Positions 36,655 through 47,900 of a DNA stretch of 64,000 nucleotides are shown in pieces (the first letter of the stretch is position 1; each line of letters starts with the position of its first letter). The stretch spans positions 1 to 64,000 of the forward strand of contig JAFQUE010000082.1 in the NCBI GenBank assembly GCA_017408685.1, given 5' to 3'. The notes beneath the pieces are model-generated. The model did no database searches and had not been told where the DNA came from. It saw only the letters and a program-made list of their open reading frames with translations. Source of the stretch: Bacteroidaceae bacterium (GTDB lineage: Bacteria; Bacteroidota; Bacteroidia; Bacteroidales; Bacteroidaceae). The position numbers and the translations under genes are program-made.

Positions 36655-39297
36655 TTATTTCAACTTCTGAATAACCTTGATCAGCTGTTCACCCAAGCCG
36701 ATTGAGTAACCCTGTGACATGAACACCACGCGGTTGAAGGTGTCTGCAACAAGGATTACAGGACGGTTAGGATTCTGCAGCTTCATGTTCTTGACTATCT
36801 CGTTGTAGATTGTATCGTCAATATCTGTACCCCATACAACTGTTGAAGGGAGGTTGGGGAAGTCATTCACAAAGCGGCTTGCCTCGCTCTGGTCGCGGAA
36901 GAGGAGCACCATCTTCTGGCCCCACTTCTCAAACTCATCCTTGTAAGGCATTACATCGCGAAGGAAATGATTTGTAGGCTCGCTACCCGGTGCAATTATG
37001 GCTATTATATAATAACCACGACCTGTTGCCGAAAGGAGTGAACGGTTGCGGTTCTCCTTTGTATCATAAAAGAGATTCTCACTATTGAAATCCCCTATTA
37101 CCTGCAACTCCTCGCTGCTCTCGCGCTGCACATAATCGAGCACAGTCTCTTCACCCTCCGTTATGTTGAAGAAGGTAAGGTGTGCCTGTACTCCACCGTC
37201 GGCCATTCGTGTACCTGTCATCATGAAGTAGTTGCCTTCATCCATTGGTGCACCACCGCGGAAATGAGAATCCACAGTTGTAGTCTCCTCGGGGTAACCG
37301 AGCAACTGCAAACGCCCATCGACAATTTTGGAGATTGAGAAATGTGAGTAGTATTTAGGGTTGTCGAAATAGCGGGTAGGTGTGAAATTTGTCTTGAGAA
37401 CACCCTGGGGAGCACTCTCATTGGAAGCGGCTTCAAAATTGACATCAGCCCACTTGCCGGGTGACGGCATGTATTGCGTTTTGCCCGTAACCTCGTCAAT
37501 ACGGGCAGGAATTCCAATCGCACGTGCTCCTGCCACAAAGAATATATCGCGGGAATGGGTATCGGCTACACGCATGTCCCACACGCCCTTTGGCGACATG
37601 CACAGCAACAGCGGGTTCCAGTCACCGTTCACGGCAATGCTGTCGCGGCACCAATTGACCCAACGTTGCGGGTCACCGGCAAAGAAGCGGCGCTTGTCGT
37701 CATTGAATTTACTACGGAAGAAAGACTTGTACGGAGTAAGCATTTCGTTGCTCACACGGGGATTCAGAATATAATTGCGATATATCTCATCATAACTTCC
37801 GTTACGTGCAGTATTCCACAGATGGTCATTAAGAACATCGAGACTTATGTCACGCAAATCCTTGTCCGACACCGCCGAGAGCAGATAGTATGCAAGTTGC
37901 AGTTCTGCAACAGGTGTTCCGGCAAGGAACTTCACTATAGTCCCGTGATTGCCACGCGACCTTCTGAGCATGTCTACAAGATTATCCCTGGGCACGCCGC
38001 CGAAACCAAGGCCCTCGACGAAGCGCAGCGCCTCTTCGGGAGTGATGAATGTCGACACATATGCAGCACGGATTGAATCCTCACATGCGAAACGGCGGGC
38101 ATTCTCTGCCGCCTGCGCCTCGCTCACGTATGGAACTGTATTGCGTTCAACAGGGGGAACAATATCCATTTCAAACGTTGCTGCGTAACCGGGTTCTTTG
38201 TCAAGGACAACAGTGACATTCCTATCCTTGCCGGCCGCGAATTTCGCAAAGCCGAACTTGCCGTCCTTTGACGCCCAAGCGACCATGTCGCCCAAGCCTG
38301 TTGTTATTGAAGTACGCCCATTGCTGTCACAGGTTTTTGTTGCAGCCGTAAAGAATTCTGCATAGTTATATATCTTGAACTCAACGGTTGCCTGTACCGG
38401 ATTACCCTCCTCATCGACGACCTGCACATGTGTTGTTGCCACAGGGGCATAGTTTGATGTCACGTTGATTTCGGTGAAGCATGGGGTCACGCTGAGCACC
38501 TCTTCGGGACCGTCGTAACTGCCGAAGGCATTGGTATGCATTAGCATTCCGCGTGAAGCCGGAGCATTGAACCAAGCAAGATTAAGTACCGGCTCGGGTT
38601 CACAGGCACCAAGGAAATACCATTTGCCGTCAATCCAGGCCTCAACCCATGCATGATTGTTGTCGGTATGCGCCCAACGTGGAGTGTAGACCTGACGGGC
38701 AGGAATACCCACTGCACGCAAAGCCGCAACCGTAAAGGTCGACTCCTCGCCACACCGGCCATATGCGGTGCGCACCGTGGCGAGCGGAGAACTTGTGCGT
38801 ATGTCGCTGGGAGTATAAGTGACCTTCTCGTGACACCAATGGTTTACTTCAAGCACTGCGTCATGCATTGAAAGACCTGCCACACGCCCCTTAAGTTCGT
38901 TATAAAAGACTTCGCGACTGTTGTCAAGGTCCTCATTGTTGACGCGCACAGGGAGCACAAAGTGCAGAAACTCCCTAACCGGCACACTCTTTCCCCAAGG
39001 CATTTCATAACGCGCCTTTATAGCATAACTTACATTATTAAGATGGAAATCACCTGAATAATCGGCAATATCGGGGAGAGGCATATATGCATAAAGGAAC
39101 TGCATTGCCTGACGCTGTTCCTTTGTGAGTTCCCTGTCAAAGACTTGAAAATAGGTGTCATCACCGATAACCTTGCGCCGCCGGTTGAAATCGCGGGCAA
39201 TTCTGCCGTTTTTATCGAATGTTTTCTGGGCATTTACAACCTCGAATGAAAGCAGCACCGACAGCAAGGCGACCAATATACAGATTCTGTTTTTCAT
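36655..39297 (-). CDS. Secreted transglutaminase-like domain protein
   Basis: An 880-residue exported protein with signal peptide (1-23, cleavage near NAQ). A transglutaminase-like (papain-fold) domain is seen at about 140-240: Cys182 in 'GRCGEESTF' and His215 in 'NNHAWVEAW'. The third acidic residue is not clear; 'GACEPEP' follows where Asp is usual. Residues 290-370 resemble an Ig/carboxypeptidase-regulatory fold ('VQVVDEEGNPVQATVEF'). A second part (about 480-700) repeats features of a transglutaminase domain, with 'FFVAGARAIGIPARIDEVTG' near 590. It may act as a protease or in peptide binding in the envelope or outside. A -7 box TATATTTG lies upstream. Confidence 0.8.
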   Translation of the reverse strand: MKNRICILVALLSVLLSFEVVNAQKTFDKNGRIARDFNRRRKVIGDDTYFQVFDRELTKEQRQAMQFLYAYMPLPDIADYSGDFHLNNVSYAIKARYEMPWGKSVPVREFLHFVLPVRVNNEDLDNSREVFYNELKGRVAGLSMHDAVLEVNHWCHEKVTYTPSDIRTSSPLATVRTAYGRCGEESTFTVAALRAVGIPARQVYTPRWAHTDNNHAWVEAWIDGKWYFLGACEPEPVLNLAWFNAPASRGMLMHTNAFGSYDGPEEVLSVTPCFTEINVTSNYAPVATTHVQVVDEEGNPVQATVEFKIYNYAEFFTAATKTCDSNGRTSITTGLGDMVAWASKDGKFGFAKFAAGKDRNVTVVLDKEPGYAATFEMDIVPPVERNTVPYVSEAQAAENARRFACEDSIRAAYVSTFITPEEALRFVEGLGFGGVPRDNLVDMLRRSRGNHGTIVKFLAGTPVAELQLAYYLLSAVSDKDLRDISLDVLNDHLWNTARNGSYDEIYRNYILNPRVSNEMLTPYKSFFRSKFNDDKRRFFAGDPQRWVNWCRDSIAVNGDWNPLLLCMSPKGVWDMRVADTHSRDIFFVAGARAIGIPARIDEVTGKTQYMPSPGKWADVNFEAASNESAPQGVLKTNFTPTRYFDNPKYYSHFSISKIVDGRLQLLGYPEETTTVDSHFRGGAPMDEGNYFMMTGTRMADGGVQAHLTFFNITEGEETVLDYVQRESSEELQVIGDFNSENLFYDTKENRNRSLLSATGRGYYIIAIIAPGSEPTNHFLRDVMPYKDEFEKWGQKMVLLFRDQSEASRFVNDFPNLPSTVVWGTDIDDTIYNEIVKNMKLQNPNRPVILVADTFNRVVFMSQGYSIGLGEQLIKVIQKLK

Positions 39298-39340
39298 ATT
39301 TTTGTATGTATCTTTTATATTTTCTTTTCAAAACCAACCC

Positions 39341-39348
39341 CAAATATA
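39341..39348 (-). promoter_or_regulatory. Promoter -7 box of the transglutaminase-like gene
   Basis: Minus-strand TATATTTG, 43 bases before the ATG. Confidence 0.5.
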
Positions 39349-39455
39349 GCAAGATTAACCGAATATAGAGCACCGGAACGGAAAGAATATGGAAAAGAGA
39401 TGACTTTATGGCATAAAAACCAGTTCGCGCGCCTGTTATTTTAATAACTTTTGCT

Positions 39456-39463
39456 AATTTCGC
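39456..39463 (+). promoter_or_regulatory. Promoter -7 box of the ABC exporter gene
   Basis: TAATTTCG. It places transcription start near 39470, which rules out the TTG at 39467 as the protein start. Confidence 0.5.
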
Positions 39464-39505
39464 AAATTGGAACAATCCAGCCACCTAAAGAAACAGAATA
39501 TAATT

Positions 39506-41173
39506 GTGGAAAAGAAGAGTATAAATACCGGGAGCCTCATAAAATGGTTATGGAGAAATTCGAAGGGGGCACGCAAACAGGCCGCAGCCAACACACTGAC
39601 AGGCACAACAGATGTCGTATGCCAGTTGCTGTGGGTACTCGCATGCAAGAATGCCATTGATATTGCCACAGGTGTAACCGAGGGTTCATTGGTCACGACC
39701 GGAATAATCATTGGTTCACTAATGCTGGTTGAAATCCTTTCACGCGGCATAAGCCGTTGGATTCATGCAGTGATAGGCAACAAGGTTCGTAACAGAATGA
39801 GACTGAAGATGTTCTCACGCCTGTTGCGCGCCGATTGGATGAGATTGCAGAAGCACCATACAGGAGACCTCACAAACCGCCTCGAAGGCGACGTGAACAG
39901 CATTACCGCACTCATTACAGAGAGCGTACCGTCGACACTGGTAGTGATATTACAGTTGGTTGCAAGTTTCTTCCTGCTGTTTTTCTTGAGCCCCGTCCTC
40001 GCTGTATCCATAATCATAATAATGCCCGTGTGCCTGCTGGTGAGCCGTTTCTACGTGCGCAAGATGAGGAAATTGAACCGCGACGTCAGGGACAGCGACA
40101 GCAGAATACAGTCGGTACTTCAGGAGAGCCTCCAACACAAGGAACTCATTAAGACACTCGAGCAGAACAATTCTACCGAGAAACAGTTGAGCGAACTGCA
40201 GAAACAACTGCACACACAGGTTACCAGCCGCACAAAATTCTCGTTGGGTGCATTTACCCTCATACAGTTAGGCTTTGCCGCAGGCTATCTTACTGCGTTC
40301 ATGTGGGGCGCAAAAGGGTTGATGGAAGGCGCAATCACATTCGGCACAATGACTGCATACCTGCAACTTGTAGGCCTTATACAGCGCCCCACAATGGACC
40401 TCAGCCACTTTATTCCGGGCCTTGTTTCCTCATTGACTGCCGCCGAAAGACTTTACGAACTCGAGGACATTCCCCTTGAGCAGCAAGGCGACGCAGTAAT
40501 GCTTGAAGGCACTGCAGGAGTACGTCTCAATGATGTCACCTTCCGTTACAGCGACGAAGGACGCCTCATTCTTGACAAGTTCAGTTACGATTTCCCACCC
40601 AACAGCAGCACAGCCATAGTAGGAGAGACCGGTGCCGGCAAGAGCACGCTGATACGCCTGCTGGTGGCGCTCATTAACCCCGTCAGCGGAAACATAGAAC
40701 TATACAACGGGACAGAAAGTCACCGTTCATCGACCCTCACGCGCCGCAATTTCGTATACATACCGCAAGGCAACACCCTGGTGAGCGGCACCGTACGCGA
40801 CAACCTGCTCATGGGTAACCCCGACGCCACCGAGGAGGAAATGCGTAACGCACTGCACATAGCCTGCGCCGACTATGTCCTTGAACTGCCCGACGGCATA
40901 GACAGCGAGATTACCGAACGCGGAGGAGGACTTAGCGAAGGCCAGGCCCAAAGGATTGCCGTTGCCCGTTCAATTCTGCGCCCGGGAAGCATTCTCATTC
41001 TCGATGAGGTTACATCGGCACTTGACGAGGACACCGAGCAGGAAATGCTGCGCAGGCTCACACAGAGCCAGATTGGCAAGACATTGATTTTTGTCACACA
41101 CCGTCCCGCAATAATGCAATACTGCAACCAGGTGCTCAGGATAGAAAAACCGCAAAAGCAGAGCGCTGAATAA
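39506..41173 (+). CDS. ABC exporter (fused permease and ATPase)
   Basis: A 555-residue half-transporter. The N-terminal membrane domain (about 25-300) has six spans. The ATPase has Walker A 'GETGAGKST', signature 'LSEGQAQRI' (a variant of LSGGQ), Walker B 'ILILDEVTSALD' and switch His in 'FVTHRP'. It works as a homodimer or heterodimer that exports lipids, peptides or drugs; the substrate is unknown. No ATG exists near the start, so GTG at 39506 (first residues MEKKSINTG) is chosen. A GCAAATTTGC palindrome plus T run follows the stop at about 41183-41198. Confidence 0.9.
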   Translation: MEKKSINTGSLIKWLWRNSKGARKQAAANTLTGTTDVVCQLLWVLACKNAIDIATGVTEGSLVTTGIIIGSLMLVEILSRGISRWIHAVIGNKVRNRMRLKMFSRLLRADWMRLQKHHTGDLTNRLEGDVNSITALITESVPSTLVVILQLVASFFLLFFLSPVLAVSIIIIMPVCLLVSRFYVRKMRKLNRDVRDSDSRIQSVLQESLQHKELIKTLEQNNSTEKQLSELQKQLHTQVTSRTKFSLGAFTLIQLGFAAGYLTAFMWGAKGLMEGAITFGTMTAYLQLVGLIQRPTMDLSHFIPGLVSSLTAAERLYELEDIPLEQQGDAVMLEGTAGVRLNDVTFRYSDEGRLILDKFSYDFPPNSSTAIVGETGAGKSTLIRLLVALINPVSGNIELYNGTESHRSSTLTRRNFVYIPQGNTLVSGTVRDNLLMGNPDATEEEMRNALHIACADYVLELPDGIDSEITERGGGLSEGQAQRIAVARSILRPGSILILDEVTSALDEDTEQEMLRRLTQSQIGKTLIFVTHRPAIMQYCNQVLRIEKPQKQSAE

Positions 41174-41296
41174 TAAAACCGGCAAATTTGCGTTTTTTAG
41201 AAGATAAGAACTTTTTGAACTTACAGACCGGGTTTTTAAAATGCGGTTTCTAAAGATAATTTTTAGGAATTCACACAACTTCCAAACAAAGTTACT

Positions 41297-41890
41297 ATGA
41301 TTGAATACTTGAGAGGAGAACTTGCCGAACTGACCCCCGCAACCGCAATAATAGAGTGCGGAGGAGTGGGTTACGAGACAAGCATAACACTGAACACATA
41401 CAGCGCCCTTCAGGGCAAGAAAGAGGTGAAGGTATACATCTATGAGGTTATACGCGAAGATACCCACCAGCTTTACGGATTCAGCAACAGGCACGAGCGC
41501 GAACTCTTCCTGCTGCTCATTTCCGTATCGGGCATTGGCGGCAACACAGCCCGTACAATACTCTCTGCCTTCACTGTGAACGAACTGTGCGACGCCATAG
41601 CCACCGGTAATGAGGTTGCAATAAAAAGCGTAAAGGGTATCGGGTTGAAGACTGCCCAGCGCCTGATTGTAGACCTCAAGGACAAAATTTCAGGCATATA
41701 CGACGGAAGCGCTGCCGGCCCGGCACCTGCCCCACAGGCGAACAACGACAATATTGACGGTGCCGTTCAGGCATTGGCAATGCTTGGTTTCCCGGTTTCG
41801 GCAGCCAACAAGGTTGTGCAATCCATTGCCAAAAGCGAACCCGAAGCAACAATAGAGCAACTTATCAAATTGGCGCTCAAACAGTTGTAA
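41297..41890 (+). CDS. ruvA: Holliday junction branch migration protein RuvA
   Basis: A 197-residue protein that binds four-way DNA junctions and guides RuvB. The N-terminal OB fold (1-62, 'MIEYLRGELAELTPATAIIECGGVGYETSIT') is followed by a double helix-hairpin-helix ('LLISVSGIGGNTARTILSAF' and 'IKSVKGIGLKTAQRLIVDLKDKI') and a C-terminal RuvB-binding domain after a Pro/Ala-rich linker. Length is normal. It lies 14 bases before sprA, the order seen in other Bacteroidota. Confidence 0.96.
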   Translation: MIEYLRGELAELTPATAIIECGGVGYETSITLNTYSALQGKKEVKVYIYEVIREDTHQLYGFSNRHERELFLLLISVSGIGGNTARTILSAFTVNELCDAIATGNEVAIKSVKGIGLKTAQRLIVDLKDKISGIYDGSAAGPAPAPQANNDNIDGAVQALAMLGFPVSAANKVVQSIAKSEPEATIEQLIKLALKQL

Positions 41891-41904
41891 GACACAGAAA
41901 CACA

Positions 41905-44900
41905 ATGCAGAAACGCACGCTGACCATCATTCTGTTCCTTTTCGCAAGTATGGCAATATTTGCGCAAGGCAACGTGCGTTCCGACTCCATACGCAAGGCA
42001 CGCCGAGAAGCCCGCTCAAACAACAGGCAGAACGTGGAGACAAAAGCAAAAGAGAATATTCCAGTACGTTTCCCTGTAGCAAAGACCGCCCCCGACAACA
42101 TATCCGACATGCAAGGGCACGCTCTTGACCTGCGTTCTCCGCAGAACATTGTCACCGATACCATCTACAACGAGAAGGACAGCACCTACACCATATCCAC
42201 CAGGCTCGGAAGCGGTTCCATTCTCGGCACACCCCTGTTGCTTACTTCGGGCGAGTACTCCCTGTGGCACGAAAGAAGACAAATGCAGGGTTACTTCAGG
42301 AAAAAGAGCAATGAGGAGTGGGAAAATTCCAAAAAAAAGAACAAGTTCGATTTCACCGACATGCATTTCGACCTTGGTCCTGCCGAAAAGATATTCGGCC
42401 CGGGAGGCGTGCGCCTTAAGACCCAAGGTAGCGCCGAACTGAAGATGGGCTATTCATTCCAGAGCATTGACAACCCTTCACTTCCATCGCGCAGCCGCAA
42501 CACCAACAGTTTCGATTTTGACGAGAAGATTAACCTGAACATGCGCGGCAGTGTCGGCGACAAGATGAATATGGACTTCAACTACAACACCGAGGCCACA
42601 TTCAGTTACGACGCAAAGAAGATAAACCTCAAATACGACGGCAAGGAAGATGAGATAATAAAGTTGCTTGAAGCCGGAAACGTATCGTTCCCGACCAATT
42701 CAAGCCTCATCAAAGGTGCCACTTCGCTGTTCGGTATAAGGGCCGACCTGCAGTTCGGCAGACTCACCCTGCAGACCGTACTGTCACAGAAGACATCGAG
42801 CACAAGCACCGTCAACTCGAAAGGAGGAACACAACTCACTACCTACGAGATTGAGATAACGGCCTATGACGAGAACAAGCACTTCTTCCTTGCGCACTAT
42901 TTCCGCGACAATTACGACCGTTCGATGTCGCAACTCCCCACAGTGCTGTCGGGCGTGACCATCAACCGCATTGAAGTCTGGATAACAAACAAGACCAGCG
43001 ACTACAGCAACCCACGTAACATTGTTGCCTTCACCGATATTGGAGAAAGCAGTCATATAAGCAACGACATTTGGACCGGCAATGCAGCAATGACAATCCC
43101 CGCCAACGAAGCCAACAGTCTTTACGCGCAAATGAACAGCACCTATTCGGCCATACGCGACATAGACCAGGTGAACAACGTGCTCGGCAGCATAAACGGT
43201 TTGAACGGCGGTGCCGATTATGAGAAACTGTCCAATGCGCGCCTGCTTTCATCATCGGAATATACGCTCAACAATGCACTTGGATTCATTTCGCTGAAGA
43301 CACCGTTGCGTGCCGATGAGGTGCTGGCCGTTGCATATGAATTCACATACGGAGGGCAGACATATCAGGTGGGTGAGTTCTCAAGCGATGTAAAGGAGTC
43401 AAAGACAACCCTTTTTGTAAAATTGCTGAAACCAAATGCCTGCTCACCCAACAACGGCTGCTGGGATCTCATGATGAAGAATGTCTATTCCCTGGGCACG
43501 CGCAACCTTAAGGGCACGGATTTCAAGCTCGATATATATTATGCGAGCGACAGCCTTGGAACCAACATAACATACCTGCCCGAACAGGAACTCAAGAGCA
43601 AGAACCTGCTGCAGTTGCTGGGACTCGACAGGCTTGACAGCAACAACAGCAAGGAGAACCCCAACGGCATATTCGACTTCATCCAGGGATATACGGTAGA
43701 CGAGGCTTCGGGGCGCATTTTCTTCCCTGCGGTAGAACCGTTCGGCAGTTACCTCAGGCAAAAGATAGGCAACGACGCACTGGCCGACAAGTATGTCTTC
43801 GAGGAACTTTACGATTCTACAAAGACCATAGCGAAACAGATTGCCGAAAAGGACAAATTCTACCTCATTGGCGAATACACAGGTTCATCGGCGAACGTTA
43901 TACAGACCGGGTCAACGAATATCCCACGAGGTTCGGTGGTGGTGACCGCAGGAGGTGTCACGCTTGTGGAGAACAGCGACTACCAGGTGGATTACTCATC
44001 GGGAACCGTTACAATATTGAACCAGAACATCATTGACGCCGGCACAAACGTGCAGGTTTCGCTCGAGAGCAACACCTTGTACAACATGCAGCGCAAGACA
44101 GTGATGGGTTTGAACTGGAAGTATGATTTCTCCGAGGATTTCAAGTTCGGCGGTACATTGATGTCGCTCTCGGAAAAGCCGCTGACGACCAAGGTAGACA
44201 TGGGTTCCGAACCGCTTAAAAACTTCCTTTGGGGGTTCAACCTCAGTTGGAAGAAAGAGAGCCAATGGCTCACGAACATGATTGACAAGTTGCCGTTCAT
44301 CAGTTGTACAGCACCTTCATCGATAAATCTCTCGGCAGAATTCGCACGTCTTGAGGCAGGGACATCTGATGAAGTGCAGAGCCAGGCTTCATACATAGAT
44401 GACTTTGAAAGTACCGAGAATGGCATTGACATAAAATCACCGTCACAGTGGATGCTATCTTCACTGCCGAGCGGAATGCCATACAGCAACCTTACCAATG
44501 ATATACGCACGGGGTATGACCGCGCGCATATAAGCTGGTACACCATTGACCCGCTCTTCACGCGCCGCAGTTCATCACTTACTCCGGCACACATAAAGAG
44601 CGACATACAGCAGTTGTCGAACCACTATGTGCGTGAGGTCTACGAACGCGAACTATACCCCAACAAGGAATCGACATACGGCGAGTCATCGACACTGTCG
44701 CTCTTCAATGTCACATACTACCCCAACGAACGAGGTCCATACAACCTGGACACAGACCTCGATTATGACGGGCACCTCAACAACCCCGAAAAACGTTGGG
44801 GAGGCATAACACGACAACTCACGACCACCGATTTCGAGAGCGCCAACATCCAATACCTTGAGTTCTGGTTGCTGGACCCGTTCATCTATGACCAGACGGG

Positions 44901-47900
44901 TGTAGGCGGCGAACTGTACTTCAATCTTGGAGAGGTATCGGAGGACATTCTCAAAGACGGCAAGAAGTTCTATGAGAATGGCCTGCCGGCAAGCGGCAAC
45001 ACGAACACCTACGAGGAGACTGTCTGGGGTCGCATACCTGTGACCACAAGCCTTGTATATGCATTCGACAACAACAATGACAACCGCACACAGCAGGATT
45101 TGGGCCTTAACGGCCTGAGCAGTGCCGACGAGGCCAACCACCCCACATACAGGGATTACCTTGCTGCAATAAACGGACGAGTGCGCCAGGAGGTATATGA
45201 CAGCATTGCAGCCGACCCGGCAGGTGACAGATACCACTATTTCAGAGGAGGCGACTATGACGCTGCACAGCGCAGTATCATAGAGCGTTACAAGTACTAC
45301 AACAACACCGAGGGCAACTCCCCGGCCTCATCGGATGGCGACTACAGCAGCGCGGCCAAGACCACTCCCGACATTGAGGACGCCAACCAGGACTTCACTA
45401 TGGATGAGTACGAGAACTTCTTCCAGTACAGGATATCACTGCGCCCCGAGGACATGCAGGTAGGCAGGAACTACATAACCGACAAACGTACAGTGACCTC
45501 CAAACTGCGTAACGGCAACACCGAGAGTGTCGACTGGTACAAGTTCCGTATACCTATAGACGAATATGAAAAGATTGTGGGTTCAATACGTGACTTCACA
45601 TCAATACGTTTCATACGTATGTACATGACACAGTTCCAGAAACCGGTCACACTGCGCTTTGCCACAATGCAGTTCGTGCGCGGAGACTGGAGGCCATACC
45701 AGCAACCTATCTCGTCCAAGCTCAATGCGGCCCCGACCATTTCGGGAGAGTTCACCACATCGGCAGTGAACATTGAGGAGCATGGCGACAGGAAACCGGT
45801 GAACTATGTGTTGCCTCCCGGAGTGACACGTATCATAGACCCGAGTCAGCCGCAGTTGCGCCAGGATAATGAGCAGGCGCTCTCACTGAATGTAAGCAAT
45901 CTCGGCAGCAAGGAATCGCGTGCAGTGTACAAGAAGAGCAACCTCGACATACGCCAGTATGAGCGCATACAGTTGTTCATACATGCCGAAGCACCGGAAT
46001 TCGGAAGCAACGAATTGAAGGACAATGACCTCTCGCTATTCGTGCGCCTTGGTTCGGACTACAAGAGCAACTACTATGAATATGAGGTTCCGCTAAGCAT
46101 TACCCCTCACGGCTCATACGACGGCAACAGCACAGCCGCCGCTACGGCAGTGTGGCCGCAGGAGAACATGATTGATATCCCGCTCACCAAACTGACCGGA
46201 ATTAAAGTGAAGCGCAACACCCTGCGCAACAGCAATGCCGACGGTGTCAACAACACCACAATATACAGCGAATATGACAATGACATTCCAAAGAACAGGA
46301 TAAGCATTGTGGGAAGCCCGTCGATAGGGCAAATCAAGGTAATGATGATTGGTGTGCGCAACAACAGTTCAAGCGCAAAATCGGCAACCGTATGGGTAAA
46401 CGAAATGCGCCTGCTGGGATTCAACAACAAGAGCGGTTGGGCGGCACAGGGAAACCTCAACATAAAGTTGAGCGACATTGGTTCTTTTGCCGCACAGGGC
46501 AAGATTGAGACTGCCGGTTTCGGCGGACTTGAGGACAAGTTGGCTGCACGCCGCACCGATGACCACTACCGCTACTCGCTTACCGGCAACATGGATTTCG
46601 GCCGCTTGTTCCCCAAATCATTCAAAATATCGTTGCCCACATACTACTCGTTTACCGAGGAGGTTACCTCACCGCTCTACAGCCCGTTCGACACCGACCT
46701 GCTGCTTGACGATGTCATTGATTCCTACAGCGGAGAGAGCCGGGATTCGATAAAGAACATTGCCGAAGTGCATTCGATAATGCGTAATTTCAGTGTAAGC
46801 AACGCCAAACTGAACATAAAGAGCAAGACAGCAATGCCGTATGACCCGGCAAACTTCAGTTTCAGTTTCTCCCATGCAACCACCGAGAACAGCGGAAGCA
46901 CCATCAACTGGGAGAACAAACTCAACTGGAAAGCGTCGGCGTCGTACAACTATGCCAGCCCAATAAAGACCATCAAACCTTTTGAGAAGATAAAAAGCAA
47001 ATCGAAATGGTTCAAGATAATGAAGGAGTGGGGATTGAACCCATTGCCGCAGACATTGGCACTTAATTCGGACATAACACGTACCTATCATGAACTGCAG
47101 CGCCGCGACCTCAATGCCATTGCCGGCGGCGAGGAGATACCGCTCACATTCTCACAGCAATTCTACTGGAACCGTTCGTTCTCAATAAAGTGGGACCCGA
47201 CAACCAATTTAAGGATGAACCTGAACACCGGAACGAATGCCGAGGTTGAAGAACCATTCCTGCCGGTAAACAAGGAGCACTACCCCAACGAGTATGCCAT
47301 GTGGAAGGACTCGGTGAAGATGAGTCTCAGGGAAATGGGACGCCCGCTCAGTTATCAGCAGAACTTCACTGCGTCATACGCCCTGCCGCTCAACAAATTG
47401 CCCATATTCGAATGGCTCACGGCCGACGCAAGTTACTCTGCTACATACAACTGGCAACGCGGCAACACTGTTAGCGGAGCGAACTTCGGCAACAACATTG
47501 CAGGCAAGAGGAACGTCACGCTAAAAGGTACACTCAACTTCGAGAAACTGTACAACATATTCCCTTACCTTGAAGAGACGAACAAGCGTTTTGCAAGCAA
47601 CAACAAGAAATCAAGCAGCAAGACAAAGAAGAAGTCACAGAAGGCAAAGCCGTTCACAAAAGAGATACAGTTGCAGATGGACACGACCGTTACTGTCACC
47701 CACAACCTCAAGAACAGGAAACTGGAGGTAACGGCCCGTACCAAGAGCGGCGGAAAATACAAACTCAAGTATAAGGTAATAGACGAGAACAACATTCTAA
47801 TAAAGAACAACGACAGCATAAGCGTAAAAGTTACCATACTCGCCAAGGCAAAGGGCGAGAGAAGCAATTTCGCCAAGGCCATGCAATACCCCACCAGGGT